From positions 1 through 22,477 of the forward strand of contig PUNZ01000153.1 in assembly GCA_003551945.1 (NCBI GenBank): a DNA stretch of 22,477 nucleotides, in the 5' to 3' direction. This DNA is from Halovenus sp. (GTDB lineage: Archaea > Halobacteriota > Halobacteria > Halobacteriales > Haloarculaceae). Of the stretch, positions 1 to 6,991 are shown piece after piece (the first letter of the stretch is position 1; the number at the start of each line of letters is the position of its first letter). The notes below the pieces were generated by a model. That model ran no database searches. It was not told the DNA's origin and saw only the letters and a list, made by a program, of their open reading frames with translations. A program made the translations under genes and the position numbers.

Positions 1-587
1 TTACAGATGATACTCTGTTCGAGCAGCCCAAGCCGTTCGACAGTCACAATGTCTTGGGCATGGCCAGCGCGATTGACTGTTGCTCGAACCTCCGCGCGGG
101 TCGCACTGTTGACATTGACCCGACCGTTTCCGCGAGTCCACTCATAGAGCCTATCCTGCTCGCTCTCTGCAAGTGTTGGTTCATCACCAGGAACATACCG
201 GAGCGGCATGTGCTGGACGAGGCCAAAGCGTGTTCGTATCTGCGCCGCGGTCCCTGGACCAAGTCCAAGGTTCGCCGCCGAAATACTCACTGGCTCTCCA
301 GCATCGAGAACGAGTTCCTCCTCGCTCCACGAATCAAGCGTTCCAACGGCTGTCTCACCTGCTGAAGTTTCGGCGTCGATTGCTCCCCACTGTTCAGCAA
401 GGACGTTTTCGGCAACAGTTTCATCGGGTCCAGCAACCGATACAGCTGGAAAGTCATCATCTCTGATAGTAATATCTACAGTCACATCAAGGTCACCGAC
501 CTGATTTGCAATCAGCGAGCGAAGGGAGTCGAGTGTGCGCTGTCGAGCATCTCCGTCGACATAACATTTCGTTGCAATGACGACCAT
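1..587 (-). CDS. DUF2110 family protein, 3' end cut by window edge
   Basis: An open frame reads on the minus strand from ATG at 587 to the window start without a stop (195 complete codons), so the C-terminus is missing. The product begins MVVIATKCYVDGDARQ and contains LGLGPGTAAQIRTRFGLVQH and RVNVNSATRAEVRATVNRAG, which I recognise as the archaeal DUF2110 family that commonly sits directly downstream of tfe. The second segment resembles a helix-hairpin-helix-like, S1-associated region, but no biochemical role is established. It starts 14 bases after the tfe stop, so it is very probably co-transcribed with tfe. A weak purine-rich GAGGGG at 598-603 lies 10 bases before the ATG. Function cannot be stated; the link to transcription is inferred from context only. 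Confidence 0.85.
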   Translation of the reverse strand, partial: MVVIATKCYVDGDARQRTLDSLRSLIANQVGDLDVTVDITIRDDDFPAVSVAGPDETVAENVLAEQWGAIDAETSAGETAVGTLDSWSEEELVLDAGEPVSISAANLGLGPGTAAQIRTRFGLVQHMPLRYVPGDEPTLAESEQDRLYEWTRGNGRVNVNSATRAEVRATVNRAGHAQDIVTVERLGLLEQSIIC

Positions 588-601
588 GAATTAGCGTCCC
601 C

Positions 602-1135
602 TCACGATTCGGCCTGCTCAGTTTCGACATTCAGTTCGGAGCGAAGTTCTTCTATCCGGTTTTCCATTGCATCAACGAGTCGAGTATTTTCCATCGGCTG
701 TAGTTCGGCACCGGTTTGAGGACACTGGAAACCAAACTCCATTGCTTCCCCGAATTCAAATCTGATTCCGGCTTCCTCGGAAAGATAAAATTCGTTCTGT
801 CGCTCGTATTCCTGTCGCTCTTCGAGTGCATCTAATAGCCGATACATTTCGCGTTCAAGTTGTTCTGGGATATTGTCGTATTTGAACGTCCAGAGATACG
901 TGAGCCAGCCAGAGTCTTCATCCCGGAGACGGCGGTAGGTAGCGAGGTCATTTTCGTAGAGGATAAAGAGCGCTCGACGGACATCATTAAGTTCGAGTCC
1001 AAGTTCCTCTGCAAGTTCCTCGTCGGTTACCTCGCCATCGGGAGGCGCAGCGGCAACCGGCATCCCCTTGGGACCGACCAACTCGTGCAAGTATTTCTGA
1101 ATGACCGGGTCATTGAGAAGGTCCTCAAAAGCCAT
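602..1135 (-). CDS. tfe: Transcription initiation factor TFE (TFIIE-alpha homologue) with degenerate zinc ribbon
   Basis: TFE assists TBP/TFB and RNA polymerase in promoter opening. The 177-residue product starts MAFEDLLNDPVIQKYLHELV. The winged-helix domain covers about residues 1-105, including EVTDEELAEELGLELNDVRRAL and the aromatic SGWLTYLWTF. A linker helix follows, then the ribbon region at about 115-150. The ribbon is unusual: the first CxxC pair of the family reads S119-E-E-A122 and the second reads C138-P-Q-T141, leaving one of four zinc ligands. The frame could be extended upstream to 1225, but that N-terminal addition is not family-like and a TATA-like element sits about 30 bases before the 1135 start, so 1135 is chosen. 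The gene lies between the CBS-ParB gene (86-base gap, with its own promoter) and DUF2110 (14-base gap). Identity is certain from the winged helix; the state of the ribbon is read directly from the sequence. Confidence 0.97.
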   Translation of the reverse strand: MAFEDLLNDPVIQKYLHELVGPKGMPVAAAPPDGEVTDEELAEELGLELNDVRRALFILYENDLATYRRLRDEDSGWLTYLWTFKYDNIPEQLEREMYRLLDALEERQEYERQNEFYLSEEAGIRFEFGEAMEFGFQCPQTGAELQPMENTRLVDAMENRIEELRSELNVETEQAES

Positions 1136-1160
1136 TATTGACAGATGAAGGCGGCCGAAG

Positions 1161-1168
1161 GTTAAAAC
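1161..1168 (-). promoter_or_regulatory. TATA-like box for tfe
   Basis: Minus-strand GTTTTAAC is centred about 30 bases before the ATG at 1135. This is the spacing of a haloarchaeal promoter with a leader of only a few bases, and it argues against the longer upstream start at 1225. Confidence 0.6.
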
Positions 1169-1221
1169 CCATCGGGTCACTGCCAGTCCTAGAATTTGTT
1201 CCGCTCCCCCGTGGAGTTCTG

Positions 1222-2013
1222 TCACTCCTGAAGTCGTTGTGTTGTCTCAATGAGTGGGTGGTGGGCGTAATCGACCGCATTGATATCTGCAATTTCGGAG
1301 AGATTTTCTTTCTTGGCTGTTTTTGCCATCCCGAGTTCTACGTCTTCGTCAATGACAATAACATATGCGTCCATTTTCTCGATGCCAAGCTGACTCGCAG
1401 CTTTGCTCCGATGATGGCCATCTGCCAGCAAAAAGTCGGTCGGGGTTTCGATGACGACAAGTGGCTCAGCGAGTCCTCGTTGCAGTTCGTATCGCCGACC
1501 TTCCAGTTCATCCGCATAGACTTTGCCCTGCGTTGGGGTCAGTTCCTTGAGCGAAATCTCCCGACGCTCTTCTCGCGCGGTGACGTCATGGATGTTTTCA
1601 AGTGTCCGAATGAGTTTATCTACCTTTCCTGGTGTTGCCCGTTCAATCTGGCTTCGTGTGACATCAGCGTTCGAAATAATCCCGACTAGGTTACCGGCAT
1701 CGTCAACAACAGGCAGACGGCGAATCCCGGAGCGGAGGATTACCCGAGCAGCATCAGTGAGTTTCATGTCCGGGTGCGCAACGAGCAAGTCCGTGCTCAT
1801 TACTTTAAAAATGGGTTCGTCTTCACCTTTCAAGAGTAAATCCCGAGCGGAGATAAATCCCTCAACGTACCGACCATCACAAACTGGAAATCCGCTGTGT
1901 CCATCACTGTTTACGATTCGCTCTGCGACTTCGCTGACCGTATCTTCAGGGGAGACCGTTGCCACATCACGCGTCATATAGGTCTGAACTGTCGGCTTAT
2001 CTTCGTCTTCCAT
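1222..2013 (-). CDS. Tandem CBS domains fused to a ParB/SerK-like domain
   Basis: The 263-residue protein carries two CBS repeats (about residues 11-65 and 72-125; MTRDVATVSPEDTVSEVAER and MSTDLLVAHPDMKLTDAAR), which in other proteins bind adenosyl ligands such as AMP, ATP or SAM. After a helical linker comes a ParB/sulfiredoxin-like fold (about 150-225) with the motif L-A-D-G-H-H-R at 196-202. Classical ParB proteins have GERR there. The DGHHR form, with a preceding EPLVVIETPTDF strand, is closer to the ParB-like small-molecule kinases such as the ADP-dependent serine kinase SerK of Thermococcus. Annotation as chromosome partitioning protein would therefore be misleading. The gene starts 39 bases after the DHH phosphoesterase and precedes tfe. 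Domain assignment is firm; a ligand-regulated kinase activity is an inference. Confidence 0.88.
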   Translation of the reverse strand: MEDEDKPTVQTYMTRDVATVSPEDTVSEVAERIVNSDGHSGFPVCDGRYVEGFISARDLLLKGEDEPIFKVMSTDLLVAHPDMKLTDAARVILRSGIRRLPVVDDAGNLVGIISNADVTRSQIERATPGKVDKLIRTLENIHDVTAREERREISLKELTPTQGKVYADELEGRRYELQRGLAEPLVVIETPTDFLLADGHHRSKAASQLGIEKMDAYVIVIDEDVELGMAKTAKKENLSEIADINAVDYAHHPLIETTQRLQE

Positions 2014-2052
2014 TATCGGTCAGAAGTACTGGCGTCGGCAAAAGTCTCTCGC

Positions 2053-3528
2053 CTAAATGTCATCGGGCTTTTCATCAGGGAGTGAAATTAGATACGAACT
2101 ATCCCGGTCGAACGAACTTGGTTTTAGCGGTCGTGGTCCACCCTCAATTACGTCGAGATAGCGGTCGGTGATGACTGCTTCGACCGATTGCTCTACGGCA
2201 AGGTCGTCCTCATCGTCGACCTCTCCGATAATACCGATAGGTATCTGTCCCCCTGCCATATCAGCGTGGCCGCCGGCGCTACCAACTTGCTCGAACGCTT
2301 GACGCAACGTTTCACCGATATCGACTTCATCGGACTGCGCCCTGGCAGAAAGATAAATAACGTCATCCATAATTCCATACACAAGCGTTGTCTCGATACC
2401 GTCAAGTGTCAGAAGGTGGTCTGCTGCCTGTGAAAGTGCATCCCTATCAGAAAATAATCCGACTGGTGCCAGTACGTGTGGGCCAACAACGGTTCGGTTT
2501 CGATACGCTCGTGTAACCGTATCGAGTGTTCTCCCTGAAATGTTCGGCGACTCAATTCGTGAGAGTGCGTCCATATCTGCCGTCTTCACAAGCGTTGCTG
2601 CGGCCTCAAAATCAGCAGTTGAGACCTCGCGCTTGAACCGGTCCGTGTCGACGTGTATTCCAAAGAGCAGTGCACTCGCTACGGTTTCATCAAGTGGCAG
2701 TCCTTGCTGTTCGAGGTACTCCGTAATCAGCGTGCTTGTTGCACCAACATCGCTTCGTAAGTCGACATATCGAGCATCAACTGGGGTCCGTGGCGGGTGA
2801 TGGTCAATTACGATATCAATTGGAGTTTCTTCCGGGAGTTGGTCGTTAATACCGGCTCGAGAGTGATCAACAAGGGCAATGCCATCAGATTCGGGGAGTT
2901 GCTCCCCAGGAGCTAACTCCGTGAGGTCCAACGCTAAGACGTTGACAAAGGCACGGTTTTCCTGATGATTAATCTCACCGTAATAGCAGACGGTACACTC
3001 ACAGCCAAACCGCTCTGCGAGGGCCCGCAGGCCGACAGCGCTTGCAATCGCATCCGGGTCCGGGTTATCATGCGGGACGACAGCAAGCTTATCAATCTGA
3101 CGAAGTATGCGACTTAACTGCCGTAATCGGCGTCCCTGTTCACCCAAGCGACTCATAATATGCTCTGTCACTTGTTGATGAGCGGATGAACTAACATCAG
3201 CAGCAACAGGGATATCTGAATCAGGGGAAGGTGAATCGTTGTACGAAAGTAAATAGGCATCCGGAAAGGCGAGATTAGCTGCGTCAGTCACCGTTTCAAG
3301 GCGTTCGTTGGACTGTTCTATCACCATGACGATATCCGGTGGCTCAAACGTAGCGAGTTCGTCCGTCGACGTGATATCAGTGACTGATACAGGAACCCCT
3401 GCATCGCGTAACGAGTTCGCAAAGTGACTATCATCGGTTCCGACAAGGACCGAGCCGGGTTCATCGAGCCGTGAGGTTGCAACCTGACGGATGAGACGGT
3501 CACGACCCAGAATCAACCGGTCAATCAT
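2053..3528 (-). CDS. DHH-DHHA1 phosphoesterase with degenerate N-terminal TrkA-N-like domain
   Basis: The 491-residue protein belongs to the RecJ/NrnA/GdpP-type DHH superfamily of Mn-dependent phosphodiesterases that act on nanoRNA, pAp or cyclic dinucleotides. Visible motifs are HDNPDPDA at 153-160, ALVDHSRAG, IVIDHHPPR (the DHH signature), GIHVDTDRF and, in the DHHA1 part near the C-terminus, GGHADMAGGQIPIG. Residues 1-110 look like a Rossmann TrkA-N/RCK domain, but the glycine-rich nucleotide loop is lost (LILGRDRLIRQV has no GxGxxG). All DHH metal motifs appear intact. It is the first gene of a minus-strand run with CBS-ParB, tfe and DUF2110. A CTTTAGC element about 27 bases upstream of the ATG could serve as a TATA box. 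Substrate is unknown from sequence. Confidence 0.92.
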   Translation of the reverse strand: MIDRLILGRDRLIRQVATSRLDEPGSVLVGTDDSHFANSLRDAGVPVSVTDITSTDELATFEPPDIVMVIEQSNERLETVTDAANLAFPDAYLLSYNDSPSPDSDIPVAADVSSSAHQQVTEHIMSRLGEQGRRLRQLSRILRQIDKLAVVPHDNPDPDAIASAVGLRALAERFGCECTVCYYGEINHQENRAFVNVLALDLTELAPGEQLPESDGIALVDHSRAGINDQLPEETPIDIVIDHHPPRTPVDARYVDLRSDVGATSTLITEYLEQQGLPLDETVASALLFGIHVDTDRFKREVSTADFEAAATLVKTADMDALSRIESPNISGRTLDTVTRAYRNRTVVGPHVLAPVGLFSDRDALSQAADHLLTLDGIETTLVYGIMDDVIYLSARAQSDEVDIGETLRQAFEQVGSAGGHADMAGGQIPIGIIGEVDDEDDLAVEQSVEAVITDRYLDVIEGGPRPLKPSSFDRDSSYLISLPDEKPDDI

Positions 3529-3593
3529 AGCGGAAATACTCTCCCATCACGCTAAAGGTCAGCGGTATACTCATAGAGTCGAGACAAAATGAC

Positions 3594-4022
3594 CTACTTT
3601 AATCGTTCTTGCAGGAATGACGGATGAGCCGCACTGACTCCCTCAAGCCCCATAATCTCCTCGTTAATGATTCGCCCGAGCATATCACCATCAGGTGCCC
3701 TGACCTCAGCCATCAACGTGTGGTCCCCGCTTGAGGTGTAAAGAGACTCGATAGAATCGAACTTCTTCAGCGCCTGGGTCACCTCAACGTATCGCTCACT
3801 CTCAACATCAACGCCGACGATTGCGATGGATTGACTGGAAAGTTTCTTTGGGTCAATATCAGCAGAATACCCAATAATAACCCCCTCTTCTTCAAGTTTG
3901 TTTATATATTTTCGAACCGTTGGTTTCGACACATCCGCCCGTTCTGCAATTTCAGCGTAGGAGGCTTGTGCATCCTCCTCCAGAACAGAGAGAATCCGCT
4001 TTTCGGTTGCCTCGGCACTCAT
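3594..4022 (-). CDS. Lrp/AsnC family transcriptional regulator
   Basis: The 142-residue protein has an N-terminal winged helix-turn-helix (about residues 5-50; SYAEIAERADVSKPTVRKYI is the HTH) followed by a RAM/AsnC ligand-sensing domain (about 65-138; IAIVGVDVESERY, ESLYTSSGDHTLMAEVRA). Length is typical for archaeal Lrp proteins, which act as octameric DNA-binding regulators that respond to amino acids or related metabolites. It is a single gene, 65 bases downstream of the DHH gene start and facing away from the plus-strand genes at 4202. An AT-rich element at 4041-4050 is placed for a nearly leaderless transcript. Targets cannot be read from the sequence. Confidence 0.93.
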   Translation of the reverse strand: MSAEATEKRILSVLEEDAQASYAEIAERADVSKPTVRKYINKLEEEGVIIGYSADIDPKKLSSQSIAIVGVDVESERYVEVTQALKKFDSIESLYTSSGDHTLMAEVRAPDGDMLGRIINEEIMGLEGVSAAHPSFLQERLK

Positions 4023-4040
4023 ATCAGCGCATTTGCTCCC

Positions 4041-4050
4041 TAATAAAAAA
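4041..4050 (-). promoter_or_regulatory. TATA-like box for the Lrp-family gene
   Basis: Minus-strand TTTTTTATTA is centred about 24-26 bases before the ATG at 4022, consistent with a leaderless archaeal promoter. Confidence 0.55.
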
Positions 4051-4170
4051 TATCTTCCGAATCAGTAAATCAAAGTCGTACGATAGATAGCTACTGGATT
4101 ATCGAGGTTTAAGCGGTGTTCTCTGTCGTATACTGAATTTCACCACCATTTGAAGGCATCCAAAGAACGG

Positions 4171-4178
4171 ATTTATAC
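4171..4178 (+). promoter_or_regulatory. TATA-like box for the 60-aa membrane protein
   Basis: ATTTATAC is centred about 28 bases before the ATG at 4202, giving a predicted transcription start at or next to the start codon. Confidence 0.6.
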
Positions 4179-4201
4179 TGGCACACAATGAACTTCCATT
4201 A

Positions 4202-4384
4202 ATGCGCAAGTTGATGGGGACAATTGGCCTCGCTGGAATGGCAATTATACTGCTTGGTATCGTACTCGTTGCGATTGAGAATCTCCTCATCGCGGCTGGC
4301 CTGGTACTCGTTATCGGTGGAAGCGCACTTGTTGCTTATGGGATGGTCTCCCGATTCATGAAAGCGATGGGAATGCCGTTCTGA
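4202..4384 (+). CDS. Small two-helix membrane protein (DUF7470-like)
   Basis: The 60-residue product is almost entirely hydrophobic. A first membrane helix covers about residues 5-25 (GLAGMAIILLGIVLVAI) and a second covers about 27-49 (LLIAAGLVLVIGGSALVAYG), followed by a short basic tail. It resembles a small haloarchaeal membrane protein family of unknown function often annotated DUF7470; the family name is from memory. It has its own leaderless-type promoter and lies 71 bases before hemB on the same strand, so read-through into hemB is possible. No function can be assigned. Confidence 0.75.
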   Translation: MRKLMGTIGLAGMAIILLGIVLVAIENLLIAAGLVLVIGGSALVAYGMVSRFMKAMGMPF

Positions 4385-4455
4385 CATCGGCTGTAAACCA
4401 AACCACGCATTTCGATAAACGATACGACTTTCACTCTTACTTTCGTAGCCTGGGT

Positions 4456-5469
4456 ATGAACCAGCCACGCCGTCCACGTCGACTTCGTGCAGACGGTATC
4501 CGCTCGCTCGTCAGCGAAACGACGTTGCAAGCATCGGACCTTGTCGCGCCGATATTTGTAGATGCGACGGCAACCGAACGACAGCCTATCTCATCGATGC
4601 CCGGTCACGAGCGCGTCCCGGTCAACGATGCGGTGGCTCGCGTCGAAGAAATCGTAGAAAAAGGCGTTGAAGCGGTGCTCGTCTTCGGGATTCCAACAGA
4701 AAAAGACAATCAAGGGACGCGGGCATGGGTCGATGACGGTGTGGTACAACAAGCAGTTCGAGCGATTCGAGCGGAGACTGATGCCTACGTCATCACCGAT
4801 GTCTGTCTCTGTGAGTATACGGACCATGGCCACTGTGGATTGCTTTCTGATGGAGAACATGATGCTGAAAACACTGAACATCCTGCATCGCCACAGCTAA
4901 CTATTGACAATGATAAAACACTCGAATTACTCAAACGTATTAGCGTCTCACATGCCGAGGCCGGCGCGCACATGGTTGCGCCATCTGGAATGGTTGACGG
5001 AATGGTCGGTGCGATACGAGACGCTCTCGATACCAACGGCTTCGAGAACGTGCCAATCATGAGTTATGCAGCAAAGTACGAATCCGATTTTTATGGCCCG
5101 TTCCGAGATGCAGCGGACGGTGCCCCAAGCTTTGGCGACCGCAGACATTATCAGATGGACCCGGCAAACGCACGAGAAGCACGGTACGAGGTCTCACTCG
5201 ATGTCGAACAGGGAGCAGATATACTGATGGTGAAACCTGCACTCCCATATCTCGATATCATTGCAGCTATCGATGCTGAGTTTGACCATCCAGTAGCCGC
5301 ATACAACGTTTCAGGTGAGTATGCGATGCTTCATGCCGCAGCAGAGAAGGGATGGTTAGACCTCGACGCGACCGCCTACGAGTCACTCCTCTCGATTAAG
5401 CGGGCCGGAGCCGACCTGATTATCTCCTATTTTGCAGAAGACATCGCACACGAGCTATCGGGTGACTGA
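4456..5469 (+). CDS. hemB: Delta-aminolevulinic acid dehydratase (porphobilinogen synthase)
   Basis: HemB condenses two 5-aminolevulinate molecules to porphobilinogen, the first committed common step to haem, sirohaem and corrinoids. The 337-residue length is normal. The zinc-type active-site cysteines are present in TDVCLCEYTDHGHCG (C117, C119, C127), as are the two substrate-binding lysines, K207 in SYAAKY and K260 in DILMVKPALPYLD. The start MNQPRRPRRLRADGIRSLV matches the usual N-terminus of archaeal HemB. It sits 82 bases before nadE, which appears to have its own promoter. The cysteine-rich site indicates a Zn-dependent rather than Mg-only enzyme. Confidence 0.98.
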   Translation: MNQPRRPRRLRADGIRSLVSETTLQASDLVAPIFVDATATERQPISSMPGHERVPVNDAVARVEEIVEKGVEAVLVFGIPTEKDNQGTRAWVDDGVVQQAVRAIRAETDAYVITDVCLCEYTDHGHCGLLSDGEHDAENTEHPASPQLTIDNDKTLELLKRISVSHAEAGAHMVAPSGMVDGMVGAIRDALDTNGFENVPIMSYAAKYESDFYGPFRDAADGAPSFGDRRHYQMDPANAREARYEVSLDVEQGADILMVKPALPYLDIIAAIDAEFDHPVAAYNVSGEYAMLHAAAEKGWLDLDATAYESLLSIKRAGADLIISYFAEDIAHELSGD

Positions 5470-5519
5470 TTCGAGTGAATAGAACCTGAAAAGTCGGCAG
5501 TTTTCACCACAAATCCGCG

Positions 5520-5527
5520 AATATTTA
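5520..5527 (+). promoter_or_regulatory. TATA-like box for nadE
   Basis: AATATTTA is centred about 28 bases before the ATG at 5552, suggesting that nadE is transcribed from its own leaderless promoter rather than only by read-through from hemB. Confidence 0.6.
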
Positions 5528-5551
5528 GCCGTTGCATCTCGTGTATTAGAT

Positions 5552-6385
5552 ATGACGGAGATTGCCCAGGCGGACGAACCGCTTGACCTCTCATTCTCGG
5601 AAACTGAACTGGAAGAACAGCGGGCCACAATAACGTCATTTATAAGTGACCAATTGCAGGAGGCGACTGCCGACAGCGCCGTGATTGCCCTCTCCGGTGG
5701 CATCGATAGTACGTTAGTCGCACATCTTGCTGTTGATGCACTTGACGCAGATTCCGTCTATGGACTGGTGCTTCCAAGTAATGTGAATCGGGAACGGAAC
5801 ATGAGCGATGCGGAACGGGTGGCAGATGAACTCCTTGGCATCGAGTATGATGTCATCGATATCGAACCGCTCGTCGATGCCTTCGTTGAAGCCGACCCAC
5901 ACCTTTCCGTAGCTGAAAAGGATGAGGAAGAGCTGCAGGTGGTGATAGGGAACGCACGGGCCCGCATTCGCGCGGTGCTTTCATATATGGAAGCAAATCG
6001 ACGGGGTGGATTGGTTCTTGGGACCGGAAATAGAAGCGAAGCCGCAGTTGGCTACTTCACAAAATACGGCGACGGTGCCGTAGATTGCAATCCCATTGCT
6101 AACCTGTACAAACAACAAGTGCGTCAGTTAGCTCGTCACGTCGGTGTTCCGGAGGAACTTGCTGCGAAAACCCCGAGCGCAGAGTTGTGGGATGCGCAAA
6201 CGGATGAATCTGAACTGGGCATCGAATACGACACACTTGATTCTATTCTTGTGCTCCACATCGATGGACCACTTTCGGTGCGTGCAACAGCTGCAGAACT
6301 TGGCGTTGAAGAACAGGTTGTTGAACGGGTCCGCGCACTGTTTGAGGCAAGTGCGCACAAACGATACGCACCACCAGGTCCCTAA
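5552..6385 (+). CDS. nadE: NAD+ synthetase (ammonia-dependent type)
   Basis: NadE converts nicotinate adenine dinucleotide to NAD+ using ATP and ammonia, the last step of NAD synthesis. The 277-residue protein has the ATP-pyrophosphatase P-loop ALSGGIDSTL (SGGIDS at 48-53), the substrate segment LGTGNRSEAAVGYFTKYGDG at about 156-175 and DCNPIANLYKQQVRQLA. There is no N-terminal nitrilase/glutaminase domain, so the nitrogen donor should be free ammonia or an external amidotransferase. It is the last gene of the plus-strand run and is convergent with the EF-1 beta gene across a 73-base gap rich in inverted repeats. Confidence 0.98.
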   Translation: MTEIAQADEPLDLSFSETELEEQRATITSFISDQLQEATADSAVIALSGGIDSTLVAHLAVDALDADSVYGLVLPSNVNRERNMSDAERVADELLGIEYDVIDIEPLVDAFVEADPHLSVAEKDEEELQVVIGNARARIRAVLSYMEANRRGGLVLGTGNRSEAAVGYFTKYGDGAVDCNPIANLYKQQVRQLARHVGVPEELAAKTPSAELWDAQTDESELGIEYDTLDSILVLHIDGPLSVRATAAELGVEEQVVERVRALFEASAHKRYAPPGP

Positions 6386-6453
6386 TCGGAACCTGCCTCG
6401 TTTCCGAGAGTATCCCTGTAGCTCACCAGGGGGAACTAACCGTAAAATACGGT
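6386..6453. terminator. Cluster of inverted repeats between convergent nadE and EF-1 beta genes
   Basis: Three short hairpin-capable repeats follow one another: TCGGAA (6386-6391) with TTCCGA (6402-6407); CCCTG (6414-6418) with CAGGG (6427-6431); and the perfect 15-base ACCGTA-AAA-TACGGT (6439-6453). They occupy nearly the whole gap between convergent genes. A bidirectional transcription end is the simplest reading, although there is no long T-run and haloarchaeal terminators often depend on T-rich tracts rather than hairpins. Confidence 0.4.
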
Positions 6454-6458
6454 CGTCG

Positions 6459-6725
6459 TTAGATTCGACCGACGTTTTGAACGGAAACGCTTTCGACTTC
6501 GTCAAGCGCAGAAAACGCTTCTTCGACAGCTTCGGTGCCACCGGATTCGTCTGGAACGAGTACCGTTGGAATGACAGCCACGAGGCCAAATGCGACTTCT
6601 TCGCGGTCAAATCGGTTGATTTTAGCTCCTTCTGGAAGCGATTGTTCAAGTGTTTCCTGAAGCTTATCCAAATCGATTTCCGGGCTGTTCGGCATCACTT
6701 TGATTTCGGCTGCAACTTTTCCCAT
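6459..6725 (-). CDS. Translation elongation factor 1-beta (aEF-1B)
   Basis: aEF-1B is the nucleotide-exchange factor that recharges EF-1 alpha with GTP. The product from ATG at 6725 is 88 residues (MGKVAAEIKVMPNSPEIDLD to the end), the usual haloarchaeal length, with the EF1_GNE fold pattern: beta strand, DLDKLQETLEQSLP helix, and VAFGLVAVIPTVLVPDESGG ahead of the final helix. An upstream in-frame extension to 6785 runs through the zinc-finger gene and is rejected because that gene is real. It starts only 2 bases after the zinc-finger stop, so the two form a tight operon. Confidence 0.96.
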   Translation of the reverse strand: MGKVAAEIKVMPNSPEIDLDKLQETLEQSLPEGAKINRFDREEVAFGLVAVIPTVLVPDESGGTEAVEEAFSALDEVESVSVQNVGRI

Positions 6726-6727
6726 GG

Positions 6728-6907
6728 TTATGGTCCTGTAAACCCACAGTCTGGGCACTGATAGAGGTTGCTCTGTTTGCGACACTTCGCACAGCGGTGG
6801 ACATCATGGTTGCATTCCGGGCAGGCAAACGATGCTGCGTTTGTGCCAGCAATGTGAATGCCACACGAGATGCACTGACGGTCTCTTGCCGTCTTGCTCT
6901 GGCTCAT
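6728..6907 (-). CDS. HVO_2753-type zinc-finger micro-protein
   Basis: The 59-residue protein from ATG at 6907 has four CxxC knuckles: CISCG (12-16), CPECN (29-33), CAKCR (39-43) and CPDCG (51-55), and ends GFTGP. This matches the haloarchaeal family represented by Haloferax volcanii HVO_2753, a small zinc protein reported from memory to affect swarming and biofilm formation. A longer start at 6946 is possible, but a TATA-like box about 26 bases before 6907 and the family length favour 6907. It is immediately followed by EF-1 beta, a pairing that suggests a link to translation, though none is shown here. The second knuckle ends in N instead of the usual G. Confidence 0.93.
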   Translation of the reverse strand: MSQSKTARDRQCISCGIHIAGTNAASFACPECNHDVHRCAKCRKQSNLYQCPDCGFTGP

Positions 6908-6929
6908 ACACCCCACTTTTGTGGCGGTC

Positions 6930-6937
6930 GTTTTAAC
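6930..6937 (-). promoter_or_regulatory. TATA-like box for zinc-finger/EF-1 beta operon
   Basis: Minus-strand GTTAAAAC lies about 26 bases before the ATG at 6907, consistent with leaderless transcription and supporting that start over the one at 6946. Confidence 0.6.
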
Positions 6938-6991
6938 CTTTGTCAAGTCAGTTCTCCCCAGTCAGATGATACTCAATGAACGTGATGACGC

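Noticed and set aside
1136..1225. N-terminal extension of TFE by 30 residues from an upstream ATG
   Set aside because: The family starts at MAFEDLL and a TATA-like box at 1161-1168 lies within the extension, so the longer start would precede the promoter.
6144..6761. Plus-strand open frame of 205 residues across the nadE end and the EF-1 beta gene
   Set aside because: It overlaps two well-supported genes on different frames and strands, and its translation has no recognisable domain; it is a shadow frame.
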